A DNA stretch of 64,000 nt, taken from assembly GCA_964030785.1 (NCBI GenBank), contig OZ034968.1, forward strand, positions 42,447,186 to 42,511,185, in the 5' to 3' direction. The position numbers and the translations under genes are program-made. Below the pieces are notes generated by a model that saw only the letters and a list, made by a program, of their open reading frames with translations, ran no database searches and was not told the origin of the DNA. The DNA comes from Siderastrea siderea (taxonomy: Eukaryota; Cnidaria; Anthozoa; Scleractinia; Rhizangiidae). Below, piece after piece: positions 35,601-44,449 of this stretch; within the stretch, counting starts at the first letter, position 1; each line of letters opens with the position of its first letter.

Positions 35601-38600
35601 TCATACAATGGAGTTCATTTTACACTTTCGTAGCACCTAATACCTGCTCATACTTTGCCAGAGAATCTCTTCTGAATCCTTCAGTTATTCGAGACTTGCT
35701 GACTAGGAAGGTTAGAATCATCTTCAACAACTGCAGGAAAGTCTGGGGGATAAAGACAAATCAGTGATTCATTTGAATTTCTCTGACATGATACAAGTTA
35801 GTACATTTTACCCATTTTAACAAAAGCAGAAGTGGTGCCTATACATGATTGTCAATATCAGATGTACATTTACACTGTACATTGGAACATTTAGGCACAG
35901 ACTTTCATGCTCACAGTCTGTATTTTTAAGAAGAAAAGAAGAAATGTTTGGATTACATTTTATGCTAGTAGTAAATGGAAGCAGACTAAGTTACATTGTA
36001 ACACAGAACTTGGTTTCTTTTCTTGTAACGACAAGTGTAGCAAGCATTTCAGTTACGTTGCATTATTTTGGATTGGATTACATGTATATTAATTTGTTAT
36101 AATTATACAATGTACTAATATAATTATTGATATAAACCTCATTCCTCTGAATTTGTAAGTTGCTCTCCATGGACTCAATGGACCTGAAATCCTGATTTTG
36201 AAGCACAACTTCCATCTCTTCTCTGGAAAAAAAGTTCAAAGCAGTGGTATTTTTCATGACCTTCTACTACAAGTGAGGTATTTCTGGCCCTGCCACAGTA
36301 AATTCTGACAAGTGACATGAGCAACAAAGTCACAAGAGCACATAGAGTGACAGTGCGACAAGACAACTACGATCAAGAAACACTGACAGGAACAACAAAG
36401 ATGGCCTCATGAATAAAGACTAAAGGCATTTTGAAATGGAGACGTTAGTGATATGTAGTCCCCATCCCCTTCCTGTGATAGCTCTGCTTCACATGTGTAT
36501 GCAGGAGAACATTTTCATGTTTTTGGAAAGAGCTTAATGGTCTAAATCAGTGCTAGAAGAAAACAAACTTACCCTGATGGCTTGCTCAGTGCATCAATAA
36601 CTGATTGATCATTGTTGTCTTCTCCTGTCCATGCTGCCTGACTATGAAGACTGCCAATGCTCAGATGAGTAGGTTCCATTTCTATGGCAACCTCAGCTGT
36701 GTTCTTGGCTGGCGCGGGCATTGGAGCAATCCTGTTGCTGCCCATTAACTAGTTTAAAAAATAATGATTGTCCGCTTACTACACCATATTTAATCATACA
36801 TCATGTGGGAGCTTTGTGACGTAAATCAAACTTTGAAATGCAATAAATAACAAAATTAATGCAGCACAGCAAAGGATATGTAGTTTGCATATATTTCAGA
36901 ATTTCTCAGGGGAAATTTTCTGTTGTCAAAACTTGAAAAAAAAATGTGTCCTCTGCAATACAAGATAGGATTGATCAACAAACTTGTAGTAGGTAAGGTA
37001 CTCTCAGACCACAGGGCACCCACACAGCTGGTACTTGATCCTTTCATTCACAAAACCACTCAAAAGTTAGATACACACTGCATGGGCATGAAAGAAGGTT
37101 TAGCTCTGAGGGTGATTAAAGACTTTGCATGAAGTAACTATGTCTAGGACTGTATTATTACTTTCACAAGGTTACCATGTATTCCCAGCATTTTGCTGTC
37201 CACGTACTACACCATATTTGATCATACATCATGTGGGAGCTTTGTGACATAAATCAAACTTTGAAATGCAATTTAACAATATTAATGCAGCACAACAAAG
37301 GATATGAAGTTCGCATATATTTCAGAATTTCTCAGGGGAAATTTTCTGTTGTCAAAACTTGAAAAAAAAAAGTGTCCTCTGCAATACAAGATATGATTGA
37401 TCAACAAACTTGTAGTAGGTAAGGTACTCTCAGACCACGGGGCACCCACACAGCTGGTACTTGATCCTTTCATTCACAAAACCACTCAAACGTTAGATAC
37501 ACATGGCAAGAAAGAAGGTTTAGCTCTGAGGGTGATTAAGACTTTGCATGAAGTAACTATGTCTAGGACTGTATTATTACTTTCACAAGGTTACCATGTA
37601 TTCCCAGCATTTTGCTGGTTAAAGATTCTAATGGTTGAAGCACATTTTTTTGTCTTGTAATGAAAAAAAATGCTGCAATTAGCTTCAAAATTGTTGTGAT
37701 ACTTTCTCCCCAAAAGCTGCAAATTTCCCCAAGTACCTCCCTCCCCCATTCACTGTTGTCACCCAATACTTTGGATGTGTTCTTGTGGGTTGAAAAGGAA
37801 TAATGAAAGGGGAGAATAGTGAGGAAAAAGAGCGACTGGGCATCATAGTGCTCATCTAACATTGCACCTGCTCATAACAGTGTCTCATCTATTGCAGCTA
37901 ATTGTAGCTGCAGCTATAGTTTCATTGTACTGTCGGGTATAAAACAGCACCAATATTCGAAGAGTTTACCTTGGTAGATGACCCTTGTTCTAGTACTTCA
38001 TTTTCTGTATCTAACAGAATTGTTGCAGATTGAGATTTCTTTCGTCTTTGAGAGTACTCTTCCTGAAAATCACATGTAAGCTTATGTGAGATGTATGGTA
38101 CGTAAAACTGATCAGTAAACTGTTTCAGACCCTTTTAAAACTGCTTTTTCTCTGAATGATAATGATTGAAACCTTGTCAGCCCCCAGTCATTTATACTAT
38201 TGCAGACCTGCCAACCCCTAAACCACGCAAATCTGGAGATTTTGAAAAACAGCCCAAAAACCTGGATATTGGGAACTCAAACCTGGAGATTTCCAAAATA
38301 TGTGTCAACTGAAAATTTAAAAAGGCAGATTATTTGTCTCATGGTATTCTTTGCCTTATTAGTGCTCTTTAATGTGGGAGGTTGAGGCTCTGAAGTCTCC
38401 GAGTAAGTTTGAGATTCTGTTTCACTATCCGTCTCGAGACGACGAAGAGTAGCCATTTTGAGTTTGCTGTTCACAGATTACGGTCGCGTAGCACCTCTCA
38501 AAAGCTTGTATTTTCATTGGACCGCTATATGTACACAGATTAAGCTTTCCCACAGACCTGTGTTTCACGGGAATGAGGTTGGAATTGTACCGAGGTTTCC

Positions 38601-39173
38601 ATCAGAAATCAGATTTGACACAATTCGGCCATCATGAACACAGATTTTTTATATTACTTCATTCCTACCGGAATTGTTTGGCAATTTCAAGATGTTCAGA
38701 TTCTCCGTGAGATTTGGAGGCTATTGGTGAGACCGTGAGTTGATAGCCCAAACCGTGAGTCTCACTGTGAAACCGTGAGAGTTGGCAGGTCTGCTATTGA
38801 TATCTTACAAATCCACCTTGTTGACCTTGTGGGTGTATGCTCAACCTTTCTGGTTGTACCAAATGTGATCGATCTAATCCCCATTTTTCTCTCGTTTTTC
38901 TGGTCCCAGTGAAAATGGCTACAAAAAAATGTCCCTGGAGACCAAGAGCACACAACAGCATTTCTTGTTGAATTAACTAAAATATATCCCTCTAATTCCC
39001 AAAACAACGAAAATAAATACCTCTAATTCCCGCAATATACAACGAGCTAACAACATGCCAAGGATAAACCCAAGAAGAAGGCACAACAGAAACACCAAGA
39101 AAACATAGCCACCAAGAGTGTTAAGCTTAGTAACTTTTTCCACCACTGTCACGGAAAGACATTCACTGTCCAT
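8685..39173 (-). CDS. EVC: EVC-like ciliary protein (Ellis-van Creveld protein), 28 coding exons
   Basis: In vertebrates EVC and EVC2 form a membrane complex at the base of the primary cilium that transmits Hedgehog signals from Smoothened. Exons (5' to 3'): 39021-39173, 37970-38062, 36573-36748, 36138-36222, 35644-35742, 34457-34510, 33767-33847, 33166-33240, 32770-32853, 32067-32132, 31364-31458, 30443-30498, 29866-29978, 29237-29386, 28769-28910, 27140-27317, 25922-26011, 25561-25684, 25150-25220, 14203-14278, 13690-13752, 12964-13076, 12537-12602, 12393-12449, 11747-11807, 9793-9882, 9452-9542, 8685-8776. They sum to 2,694 nt, exactly 897 codons plus stop, and every junction keeps phase. 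One transmembrane helix lies at residues 22-45; the rest is mostly charged coiled coil. The N-terminal membrane anchor and motifs such as D-F-L-E-A-H-H resemble EVC rather than EVC2, which has a long ectodomain. Human EVC is about 990 aa. Intron 14 has a GC donor. Confidence 0.88.
9960..10195. repeat. third, inverted copy of EVC exon-19 region
   Basis: Plus-strand 9,990-10,035 is a degenerate match to the coding sense of EVC exon 19 (AGGCTGAACATCAAG is identical at 10,017-10,031), so it is inverted relative to the real exon. Positions 10,080-10,175 are the reverse complement of 6,490-6,600. It sits in EVC intron 26 and has no usable frame. Confidence 0.55.
10330..10830. repeat. degenerate tandem repeat in EVC intron 25
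   Basis: A phrase of the type TCTTATCTTCTCGACGTTTC followed by TGTACGTTAGTACGTTCGTA recurs six to seven times at roughly 55-70-bp spacing with much decay. There is no coding signal. Confidence 0.6.
10831..11746. other. EVC intron 25 remainder
   Basis: Non-coding by all signs. A 95-codon plus-strand ORF at 11,431-11,718 has no recognisable domain, biased composition or family relative and is not called. No transposon termini were recognised. Confidence 0.4.
13193..13402 (-). mobile_element. tRNA-derived SINE copy
   Basis: Read on the minus strand, the element begins with a promoter-like head (GGCGCGGTGGTGTGATGG, then a B-box-like GGTTCAAGACGAG). It ends with a core containing CTGCTGGGGGTAGCCCTGCG and GATGGAGTAGCA. 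The same core occurs in the plus-strand element at 44,450-44,730, which shows they are copies of one SINE lineage with different heads. It lies in EVC intron 21. Confidence 0.6.
14279..15111. other. EVC intron 19, segment before the CACTA-like element
   Basis: No gene. A GC-rich imperfect palindrome at about 14,538-14,605 (CCCGGTTACCGGCGGGATCTC paired with GAGATCTGGGTACCCGGG) looks like a small foldback element. The last three bases (TAT, 15,109-15,111) are one copy of the target duplication of the large element. Confidence 0.45.
15121..16175. repeat. left subterminal satellite of the CACTA-like element (43-bp unit)
   Basis: The repeating unit is about 43 bp (15,449 to 15,492, and onward), with a longer variant of about 59 bp that has an extra ACATTGTAAAT insert. 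Each unit contains CTGTAAAT and a second (C)GTAAAT plus a G-run. Long minus-strand ORFs here are only repeat read-through. Such subterminal motifs are transposase-binding sites in known CACTA elements; this role is inferred. Confidence 0.85.
16536..16658. mobile_element. 120-bp snap-back MITE
   Basis: Inverted ends (GAAAGAGTGTTTCATCAGG at 16,539-16,557 and its complement near 16,637-16,656) almost meet, giving one long hairpin with a short purine-rich centre. It is nested in the CACTA-like element. Confidence 0.65.
17255..18068 (-). CDS. remnant of element-borne gene, last two exons (unknown product)
   Basis: Two minus-strand exons have clean splice sites: 17,988-18,068 (27 codons, acceptor CCTTTTAG, donor GTAAGT) joined in phase 0 to 17,255-17,443 (62 codons and a stop, acceptor CTCTTCCAG). 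The joined 89-residue C-terminus is basic, with a cluster C-K-D-H-C-I-P-C that could bind metal. AATAAA on the minus strand follows at plus 16,226-16,231. A possible first exon, M-H-G-S-C-C-N-C-Q, lies at 22,856-22,883 with a GTAAG donor. These exons do not fit EVC phase and lie inside the CACTA-like element, so they probably belong to its own gene. Middle exons were not found and may have been lost. No family was recognised. Confidence 0.4.
18450..18673. repeat. tandem SINE-tail fragments
   Basis: Two direct copies of a roughly 90-bp phrase (TAGATCATCGCAGTGAAGGTG ... AAACCTGAAAAAATTCAGGC) start near 18,457 and 18,541. The second runs into a tRNA-like 3' half (GAATCGAACCCATGACC). The same unit recurs at 19,922 and 20,165. 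Confidence 0.6.
19154..19529. mobile_element. 376-bp TIR MITE (palindrome left arm)
   Basis: The ends read TTAAGGGCGGTGCCTCCT and, inverted, TTAAGGACGGTGCCTCCT. The two halves remain complementary well into the element, so it folds back on itself. A mirror copy is in the right arm at 20,760-21,167. Confidence 0.65.
19922..20101 (-). mobile_element. tRNA-derived SINE (tRNA-Thr-like head)
   Basis: On the minus strand, 20,081-20,007 reads as a tRNA-like head. The A box is TAGCTCAGTTGGTTAGG, the anticodon arm TTGCA-CTGGTAT-CGCAG implies anticodon GGT (Thr), and the B box is GGTTTGATTCC. A tail rich in GAAGAAACC and AAGGTGTTCC follows to 19,922. Stem mismatches and the linked tail argue for a SINE rather than a working tRNA gene. 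A partial tandem copy is at 20,165-20,340. Confidence 0.65.
20760..21167. mobile_element. TIR MITE (palindrome right arm copy)
   Basis: Inverted counterpart of the 19,154-19,529 element with the same TTAAGGACGGTGCCTCCT termini. It carries a short extra segment (ATGTACCAAGATGCGCAGAA, near 21,112) that the left copy lacks, so the arms are not perfectly identical. Confidence 0.6.
21657..21872. repeat. about 122-bp tandem duplication
   Basis: Two direct copies (from about 21,658 and 21,796) share ATGTGGTCACT...GTACAGCAGCTTGA...CACTAGCAAAC...GTACCAAG. The second copy is interrupted by the following MITE; the sequence after the MITE (CATAAAGATCTCA) completes the unit and so proves the insertion. 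Confidence 0.6.
21873..22565. mobile_element. 693-bp TIR element built of AATCGAAC words
   Basis: The termini are CCCGATGTGACCAATCGAAC and, inverted, CCCGACGTGACCAATCGAAC. The subterminal sequence is crowded with variants of AATCGAAC/GTTCGATT in both orientations. There are no ORFs. It is inserted in the tandem unit at 21,657-21,872. Confidence 0.7.
23500..24190. repeat. right subterminal satellite with nested 351-bp MITE
   Basis: About ten degenerate units of the type GATGCCCCGTTTGCGTCAAT plus TTTACAGACATTTTA occur at roughly 35-50-bp spacing in 23,505-23,735 and 24,095-24,190. The array is split by an element at 23,743-24,093 with inverted ends TTCCATAGGTCCAAAGGAGG and TTCCATAGCTCAAAAGGAGG. 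Confidence 0.65.
24240..24874. repeat. right terminal TTTACA-rich block of the CACTA-like element
   Basis: Dense words such as TTTACATG and TGTAAATT in both orientations run to the terminal inverted repeat. They are the counterpart of the left block and use the same hexamer. Confidence 0.7.
26451..26676. mobile_element. 226-bp MITE with 3-bp target duplication
   Basis: The inverted ends GGGTCCGTTTCTCGAAAG and GGGCCCGTTTCTCGAAAG are flanked by CTG on both sides (26,448-26,450 and 26,677-26,679). It lies in EVC intron 16. Confidence 0.65.
26806..26940. mobile_element. 135-bp TIR MITE
   Basis: The ends are GTACAACGTTAAATTTTG and, inverted, GTACAACGCTAAATTTTG. There is no ORF. It is in EVC intron 16. 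Confidence 0.6.
26970..27100. mobile_element. 131-bp TIR MITE
   Basis: The ends are GGCCCTATGTGTGATAGGTT and, inverted, GGCGCTATTGTGTGATAGGTT with few mismatches; an internal hairpin pairs AGCCCTCGAAC with its complement. It lies 30 bp from the previous MITE and 40 bp from EVC exon 16. Confidence 0.6.
27465..28507. repeat. 1.04-kb foldback element
   Basis: The left half (27,465-about 27,985) is the inverted copy of the right half (about 28,005-28,507). The outer ends are CCATCCTCGGAGACCC and complement; the centre holds a nested small hairpin (AGTTCACACCTAAGGTGTGAACT, about 28,018-28,040). Minus- and plus-strand ORFs here are mirror images of each other, not genes. It lies in EVC intron 15. 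Confidence 0.8.
29031..29092. repeat. (ATCA)n microsatellite
   Basis: An imperfect tetranucleotide run grades on its right into GTCG/GTCA-type repeats to about 29,160. It is in EVC intron 14. Confidence 0.7.
34826..35520. mobile_element. 695-bp G-run MITE, copy 1
   Basis: The inverted ends begin AGGGACCATTCACTTTTTAT and AGGGACCGTTCATTTTTTAT and run into poly-G and GCTGGTGGGATTT. Two more copies occur at 50,878-51,659 (inverted) and 53,468-54,160. It is in EVC intron 5. Confidence 0.75.
36777..37619. repeat. 428-bp tandem duplication in EVC intron 2
   Basis: Two direct copies start at 36,777 and 37,205 (TACTACACCATATTT in both) with high identity, ending at TTCCCAGCATTTTGCTG in each. The matching ORF pairs seen in the two copies are duplicates of non-coding sequence. 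Confidence 0.8.
38203..38793. mobile_element. 591-bp TIR element with 6-bp target duplication
   Basis: The termini CAGACCTGCCAAC and their complement GTTGGCAGGTCTG are flanked by CTATTG on each side (38,197-38,202 and 38,794-38,799). It is non-coding and lies in EVC intron 1. Confidence 0.7.
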
Positions 39174-39708
39174 CTCTGTCTAGGTTTGAATCGAAAAATC
39201 AATGATCGCCGCTTCTAAAACACATTGCAATCAGAAAGAGAATCAAAACATCTCTACGGAGTCCTCCTGCGAAGGCAAAAAGAAACAAAACAAGCGCGGG
39301 CTCAGCTCCTGCCAAATATGGATATCACGGAACTTTTTTAGTTTACGAAGAAGCCATGGCAACAAGTCATAACAGCAGCTTGCCCCAAGTTTTTGGCACG
39401 TAATTTAGTAAAGGAAGCAGTTTCTTTTTCAATATCATTTCAATTTTCTTTAACTTTAAGGCTTTAAGTACATGTGTGATGGCGAACAGAAAAACGCCAT
39501 TACTTTTTTGGCCTTAACATTCTTTCGTATCCAGTTCTAACTGTTAACTCCAGTCCTAAGTTAAAGTCTGAAGGCGAGGTTACACAAAAAACAGGTGATC
39601 GTATTCTGTGTTTCCGTATGAAACTTTGCATTGCTGTCTTGTGTCCATTGTTGATTACTGTTAGTATAGTGTTAGCAGAATTCTAAAGCGATATCGGTAA
39701 ATTTCAAA
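39174..39708. promoter_or_regulatory. head-to-head EVC / TMEM230 intergenic region
   Basis: Only 535 bp separate the EVC and TMEM230 start codons, which face away from each other. This is the usual geometry of a bidirectional promoter. No convincing TATA box was picked out. The 5' UTRs must lie here. Confidence 0.55.
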
Positions 39709-42438
39709 ATGCCTACAACGATGATCAGAAGTAAAGTGAAGTACAAGAAGATTTCAAACGATGATGGATACATTGACGCTCAGGTTTGTGACTTCTTCAA
39801 GTTGATTTTCTTTGATCCCAGCCATCGTACGAAAGCTTAACCTGGCTCAGCTTATATGGCATAAAGCTCTGCCTCATGCTTACTACAAGCAGCATATAGA
39901 GAGTTCGTTTAGAAGTACAAGTTTCTTAGCTTAGTCTTCATCTGATTAATTCACAGAAAAAATGAATGAGTTAAATCATGTACCAGTCAACTTAAAGCTT
40001 CAACATCCCTCCCCCGGGGCAACCCCCCTGGCATTTGAACTTTTGAAGATTGGCTTGTTCAGATTCCCTCCCCTTAGGGGAAAAAAGCCATTCAAATGCC
40101 CCACCAATTAGTGCTGAAATACCTCTCTTCAAAGACAAAATTAATTTCGTCTTCAATCAAAGACTGTTCACGCTTTTCAGAGAGAGATGTGCTGTAATGA
40201 CACCTTCCAACTTCTTTTAAAGGCCTTTTGAGAGAGTTATTCACTAACAAAGGCAAAATTCTACCTTGGAAATCTGTCAAACCCTGCAAAAACCGACAAA
40301 ACTCATGGGCGTACTACGCTAGAACAAGATATAAATCTGGTTCAAATTCCCCACCCTTCCAAGGCAGCATTCAAATTCCCCCCTTCCCGGGCACAATGTA
40401 CAGTCAAATGCCCGAGGTATGCCCGGGGGAGGGGTGGGGGATGTTGAAGCTTCAATTTGACTGGTACATTAGTTGCTATTGCTACTGGATTGCTTGACAA
40501 TACCGGTACTCCCAAAAATTCAATGTCGTCTTGACCTCATCATGCGGTCGTGGGTGTAAAATGATGAGAAGGTGTGCGAACTGTGTATGACTAGTGATAA
40601 GTGAATGCAAAATAGCTGGTATACACTGTGCAGTTGAAAGATCTTTGTATTGATCTGCCCGTGATAATTTTTGACAAACTTTGATCTTATGCAAACTAAT
40701 CGGACTAAGGAGTCTTAGGGAAGTGCAAATTCTCATGTCTCGCCAGCTCTAGTACTGGGGTGGGGGTACCCCAACGCGGTCATAATTTTGGGTCTTCTGA
40801 TCTGGAAGGGGGTGTTCTTTTTTAAAGATAATTTCAAGGGCGGGTGTGATATAATTTGCAAATGTACAAAAGCTTAAAATATCAGCAGTGATTTTAAATA
40901 ATTTATTATTCGTAGAGAATTTGATAAACATAACATGGAAAGAAAATGTGAAATAGGTTTTATTTGAGTAGAAGCAGTTGGTATTTCAGCTATATGAGGT
41001 GAACAAACAAAGAACTAACTTTTCAGAAATGGGGTATTAAAATTAAGAAAACATCTGGAACAGGGTATTAAAAAATTGCCTATTGCCAGAACAGGGTATC
41101 ACTTTTAATTGCAAAAACCTTCTAAACTGGGAAGGCCTGGATGGCATACAACCACCCAAAACATACTCAAGTACCCCGCCCCCCTCACTGGGTTCTAGTA
41201 CTAGCGAAAAAACATCCACAATAAGTCATACACAGAAGTGTAAAAAATTTGTGTAAGTCATACACAAAACCGAGTAAAGAACAAAGTTTCCAGTCCAACA
41301 ACCACAGTTTTATAGTGATAACAACAATAGCAAATACCAATGGTACACATATTTATTGGCTGTTATCAGTATATTATCAACCTACATTTGCATCATGATA
41401 TAGGAGAAAGTGATCCCTCTGCTTTTGGTTTCTGTTCATTAATTTTTATGAACCTTAAATGATGTGCATAATTAATCATGATATTAAAACCAATGGGACT
41501 GGTACATATCATGGCTGCTTGTATGTATGAAGTTTCTATCCAAAGGCTTAAAAACACAGACATCAAAATACATGATTGTGAGATATATCCAGTTGAAAGC
41601 ACCAGCTGAAATCATTCTCTTCAGTTGCAACTATCTAACTTTGTTTTTGTCTTTTTCTGGTTTTCAGTTTATCAAACCACCCCCAAAGGTTCCATGGAGG
41701 GCAATATTATTGGCAATTTTTCTGTTCTCTGTGGGAACTGTTTTACTTGTTGTTGGATCTTTACTGTTCACAGGGTATATTGATGTTAAGGTAATGATTA
41801 TAATAATTATCATTATATCACAAAAGTGTCTCAAAATCCTTCTTGTATTATAGCAAGGTATTTAAACTTAAATAATTTCATAAAAATGCGACTTTTAAAT
41901 TCTGACAGGATTGCAGTGCAACAGAGCCAAACTATGAAGAGCATATTTTTTGGTTAAGAAAGGGTAAAACGTCATGAAAAACAAAGTCAAATCCAGTGAA
42001 AGTTGAAAGAGAAGGTAGCATTCAGAATGAACAAAAGTGGTCTAGGGGATTGTGGTAGAGTGGTAGATAATTTCATAAAAATGCGACTTTTAAATTCTGA
42101 CAGGATTGCAGTGCAACAGAGCCAAACTATGAAGAGCATATTTTTTGGTTAATTAAGGAAAGGTAAAACGTCATGAAAAACAAAGTCAAATCCAGTGAAA
42201 ATTGAAAGAGAAGGTAGCATTCAGAATGAACAAAAGTGGTAGATTGTGCTGCTTGTAACAGTTTTATAATCTGCACTCATCAGTACCCTTGAAAGCATTT
42301 AAATTACAGGATGATTTCCTTTGTTTGAGATCCACTAAAACTCAACTTGAAGTAAAAGAAAGTAGTTCACTGGGACGCATGAGTGAATACCACTGAAAAT
42401 AGAGGGAAAGAGGCAGTATTCTGTGCAAACAAGGGGGT

Positions 42439-42474
<36 letters not shown>

Positions 42475-42970
42475 GACGTTAGCCCTGGCTAACACTCGAA
42501 ATGTCAGCTTTCAATCTCTTTATGGTGGCCAATCTACCTAATCAACTCAGTTGATAAATCCAAAATTTAGTATTCTGTGCACTCAGTCTTTGAAGGAAAT
42601 TTGACTTTTATTGAAATAAAAAGGTGTTAAGGGCAGGATCATTCACTGTGACGTACAGTTGTTTAGGATTGTTTAACTGTAAGTGATTTTTCCCTTCACA
42701 GTACGCTGACCGGACATATCCAATGTTGATTCTTGGCTCCCTCATGTTCATCCAAGGATTTTATCATGTCAGCGTACTGTGATGTACAGTTGTTTAGGAT
42801 TATTTAACTGTAAGTGATTTTTCCCTTCACAGTACGCTGACCGGACATATCCAGTGTTGATTATTGGTTCCCTCATGTTCATCCCAGGATTTTATCATGT
42901 CAGAATAGCTTATTATGCTTGGAAGGGCTACAGAGGATATTCTTTTGAAGACATTCCTGACTTTGATTGA
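39709..42970 (+). CDS. TMEM230: transmembrane protein 230, three exons
   Basis: TMEM230 is a small two-pass protein of endosomal, Golgi-derived and synaptic-type vesicles. Exons 39,709-39,783, 41,668-41,790 and 42,833-42,970 join in phase 0 to 111 aa, close to the 120 aa of the human short form. Family hallmarks are visible: S-K-V-K-Y...D-D-G-Y-I-D near the N-terminus, K-x-P-W-R-A-I before helix 1 (about 36-60), P-V-L-I-I-G...P-G-F-Y-H in helix 2 (about 72-90), and the C-terminal [14 protein letters not shown]. The start ATG is the first in frame. Intron 2 contains a 131-bp tandem copy of the last exon's first part. The head-to-head neighbour is EVC. Confidence 0.93.
39979..40468. mobile_element. 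490-bp TIR element in TMEM230 intron 1
   Basis: The inverted ends are TGTACCAGTCAACTTAAAGC and TGTACCAGTCAAATTGAAGC, followed inside by CAACATCC and runs of C/G (CCCCCGGGG). There is no ORF. Confidence 0.7.
40747..41205. mobile_element. probable TIR element in TMEM230 intron 1
   Basis: The left end CTAGTACTGGGGTGGGGGTA is echoed inverted at the right end around 41,168-41,203 (AGTACTAG, then G-rich GGGGGGCGGGGTACTTGAG). The copies are less regular than in neighbouring elements. Confidence 0.45.
41872..42245. repeat. 195-bp tandem duplication in TMEM230 intron 2
   Basis: TCTGACAGGATTGCAGTGCA occurs at 41,901 and again at 42,096, with the surrounding roughly 180 bp nearly identical in both copies. 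Confidence 0.75.
42425..42560. repeat. dispersed repeat, inverted copy at 45,255-45,425
   Basis: Shared phrases include CTAACNCTCGAAA, GTCAGCTTTCAAT, and GTTTCTAAAGAAACTGTGGTGCT against its complement near 45,390. It is interspersed and not recognised as a named family. Confidence 0.45.
42702..42782 (+). pseudogene. duplicate partial TMEM230 terminal exon
   Basis: It begins after a good acceptor (CCCTTCACAG) and matches the real last exon for 23 codons. It then runs out at the tandem-duplication junction into three foreign codons and a stop (H-V-S-V-L-stop). The duplication period is 131 bp. Use of this exon would give a 92-aa protein lacking the conserved C-terminal tail. Confidence 0.8.
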
Positions 42971-43210
42971 ATGCCAAACAACAGAGCAAGTCAGCATTCT
43001 GGCTTTCTGTTTTAGCTGGACTGGGTGCCAGAAATGCTGGAAACCATGGAAAGTCCTGGAAATCTGTAAATACATGTAGAAGCTTGGAGCCTTTGCATAA
43101 TACTTTGGGTTTCCTTTCTGTCCAAGAAAATCCGTGCAAGTCCTGGAAAATTGTTCCAGAGGAAGAGCGCAAACCCTGTTGCAGAGTTAAGCATTGTTAA
43201 AACACTAAAG

Positions 43211-43216
43211 AATAAA
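43211..43216 (+). terminator. TMEM230 poly(A) signal
   Basis: AATAAA lies 241 bases after the TMEM230 stop, with another AATAAA at 43,263-43,268. Confidence 0.6.
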
Positions 43217-43268
43217 CAAGAATTTAAGTAGGAAAAAATTGCAACAATGCACAATATTTTGCAATAAA

Positions 43269-43770
43269 AGAAGGAAAAAGTGAAGGACAGGAACTGGAAT
43301 TAAAAGAGCAGGAAGTTCCAACTCTCTGTTCCCCTATAAGTAAAGGTCCCTACATATGTTCTGTTGGTCATCTCGTAACTGTAAACTTACAAATACTGGA
43401 GAAAATGTTTAAATCAAGAGAAACAAAACCTTTGGCTGTCTTTCAATTCTAGGTTAAGGTCATGCATCCTTCAAATGGTCGGGCCTGATGACAAGAAGAT
43501 ATAACATAAAAACAACCGATTTTTTAAGCATACTTCCTATGGGCTGATGACTATTTCCTTTGCACAGGCCCAAACAGTGGGGGCCCTAGGAGTTGAGAAA
43601 AAGAAGGCTAAGTAGACCTAACTTGATGACTTGATTCTCTGCTCTCTCAGCATTTTGTTCAGCAATTCCTCTCTCCCAATTCTCCCTTTTTGTGAAAAGG
43701 GATGAATCTCTACATGTACCTTTAGAAGATAGAATGGAAGACAAATACACATCAATTCAAAATTAGAGAC

Positions 43771-43806
<36 letters not shown>

Positions 43807-44449
43807 AGTGATTACATATACCTTTATCATATACCTTTTCTTAGCATTTTATTTTTCCTTTGCTCCTCACAAACTGACAACATTTAGGTAAGGAAGAAAC
43901 ATTTTATATCGGTTTGAATTTTGCCATTTTAATATTTTTGAGCAAGATAACATTTTATGCTGCATTTGTTCTTGTGCCTTTTTTTTGTCTGAGGGGGAGG
44001 GGGGGGCAGTGTGAAATAGGTAAATCGATGAGTTTAAGATACAGTTTTCTGAGTGGGTATTTTTTGAATTTGAAAAGAAGGCGTATGATGAGGTATTCAA
44101 TATTTGACGTTCTCTGTGCGTTATCGGATCAGGGTACACGCGCACGGCCAAATGCAATCTATTCGTTTCATACATTTTTCAATGATATCGATTGCCTCGC
44201 GCAAGTTAGAAATGTTTTTAAAAAAATGTTCGTAGTGATTTCGCGTGTAGAACTTTGCGGCTCATTAGGTCATTCGTGCGTCTGTACTTTAATCAAAAAC
44301 TCCCCTCGACCAATCAGAACGCGCGTTTTACTCTCTCCATTGTAGAAATGAAAATAAAAGGTAATTTTTGGCTTTCTGACACTGACTTAAACTCAGACGT
44401 CGCCCTGTATTTTCTTTTCTGGTGAAATTCTTAAAATTATGGACCTTTT
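43269..44449. other. intergenic, no gene seen
   Basis: Contains an (AAT)n microsatellite at 43,771-43,804 and a short poly-G run near 43,992-44,008. Small ORFs have no recognisable domain. Confidence 0.5.

Noticed and set aside
35249..35767. 172-codon plus-strand ORF and its relatives at 50,887 and 53,886
   Set aside because: All three coincide with copies of the G-run MITE; shared translation reflects the repeat.
8685..39173. EVC2 (limbin) instead of EVC
   Set aside because: The membrane helix is at residues 22-45 with no long ectodomain, and several segments recall EVC; phylogeny would settle it.
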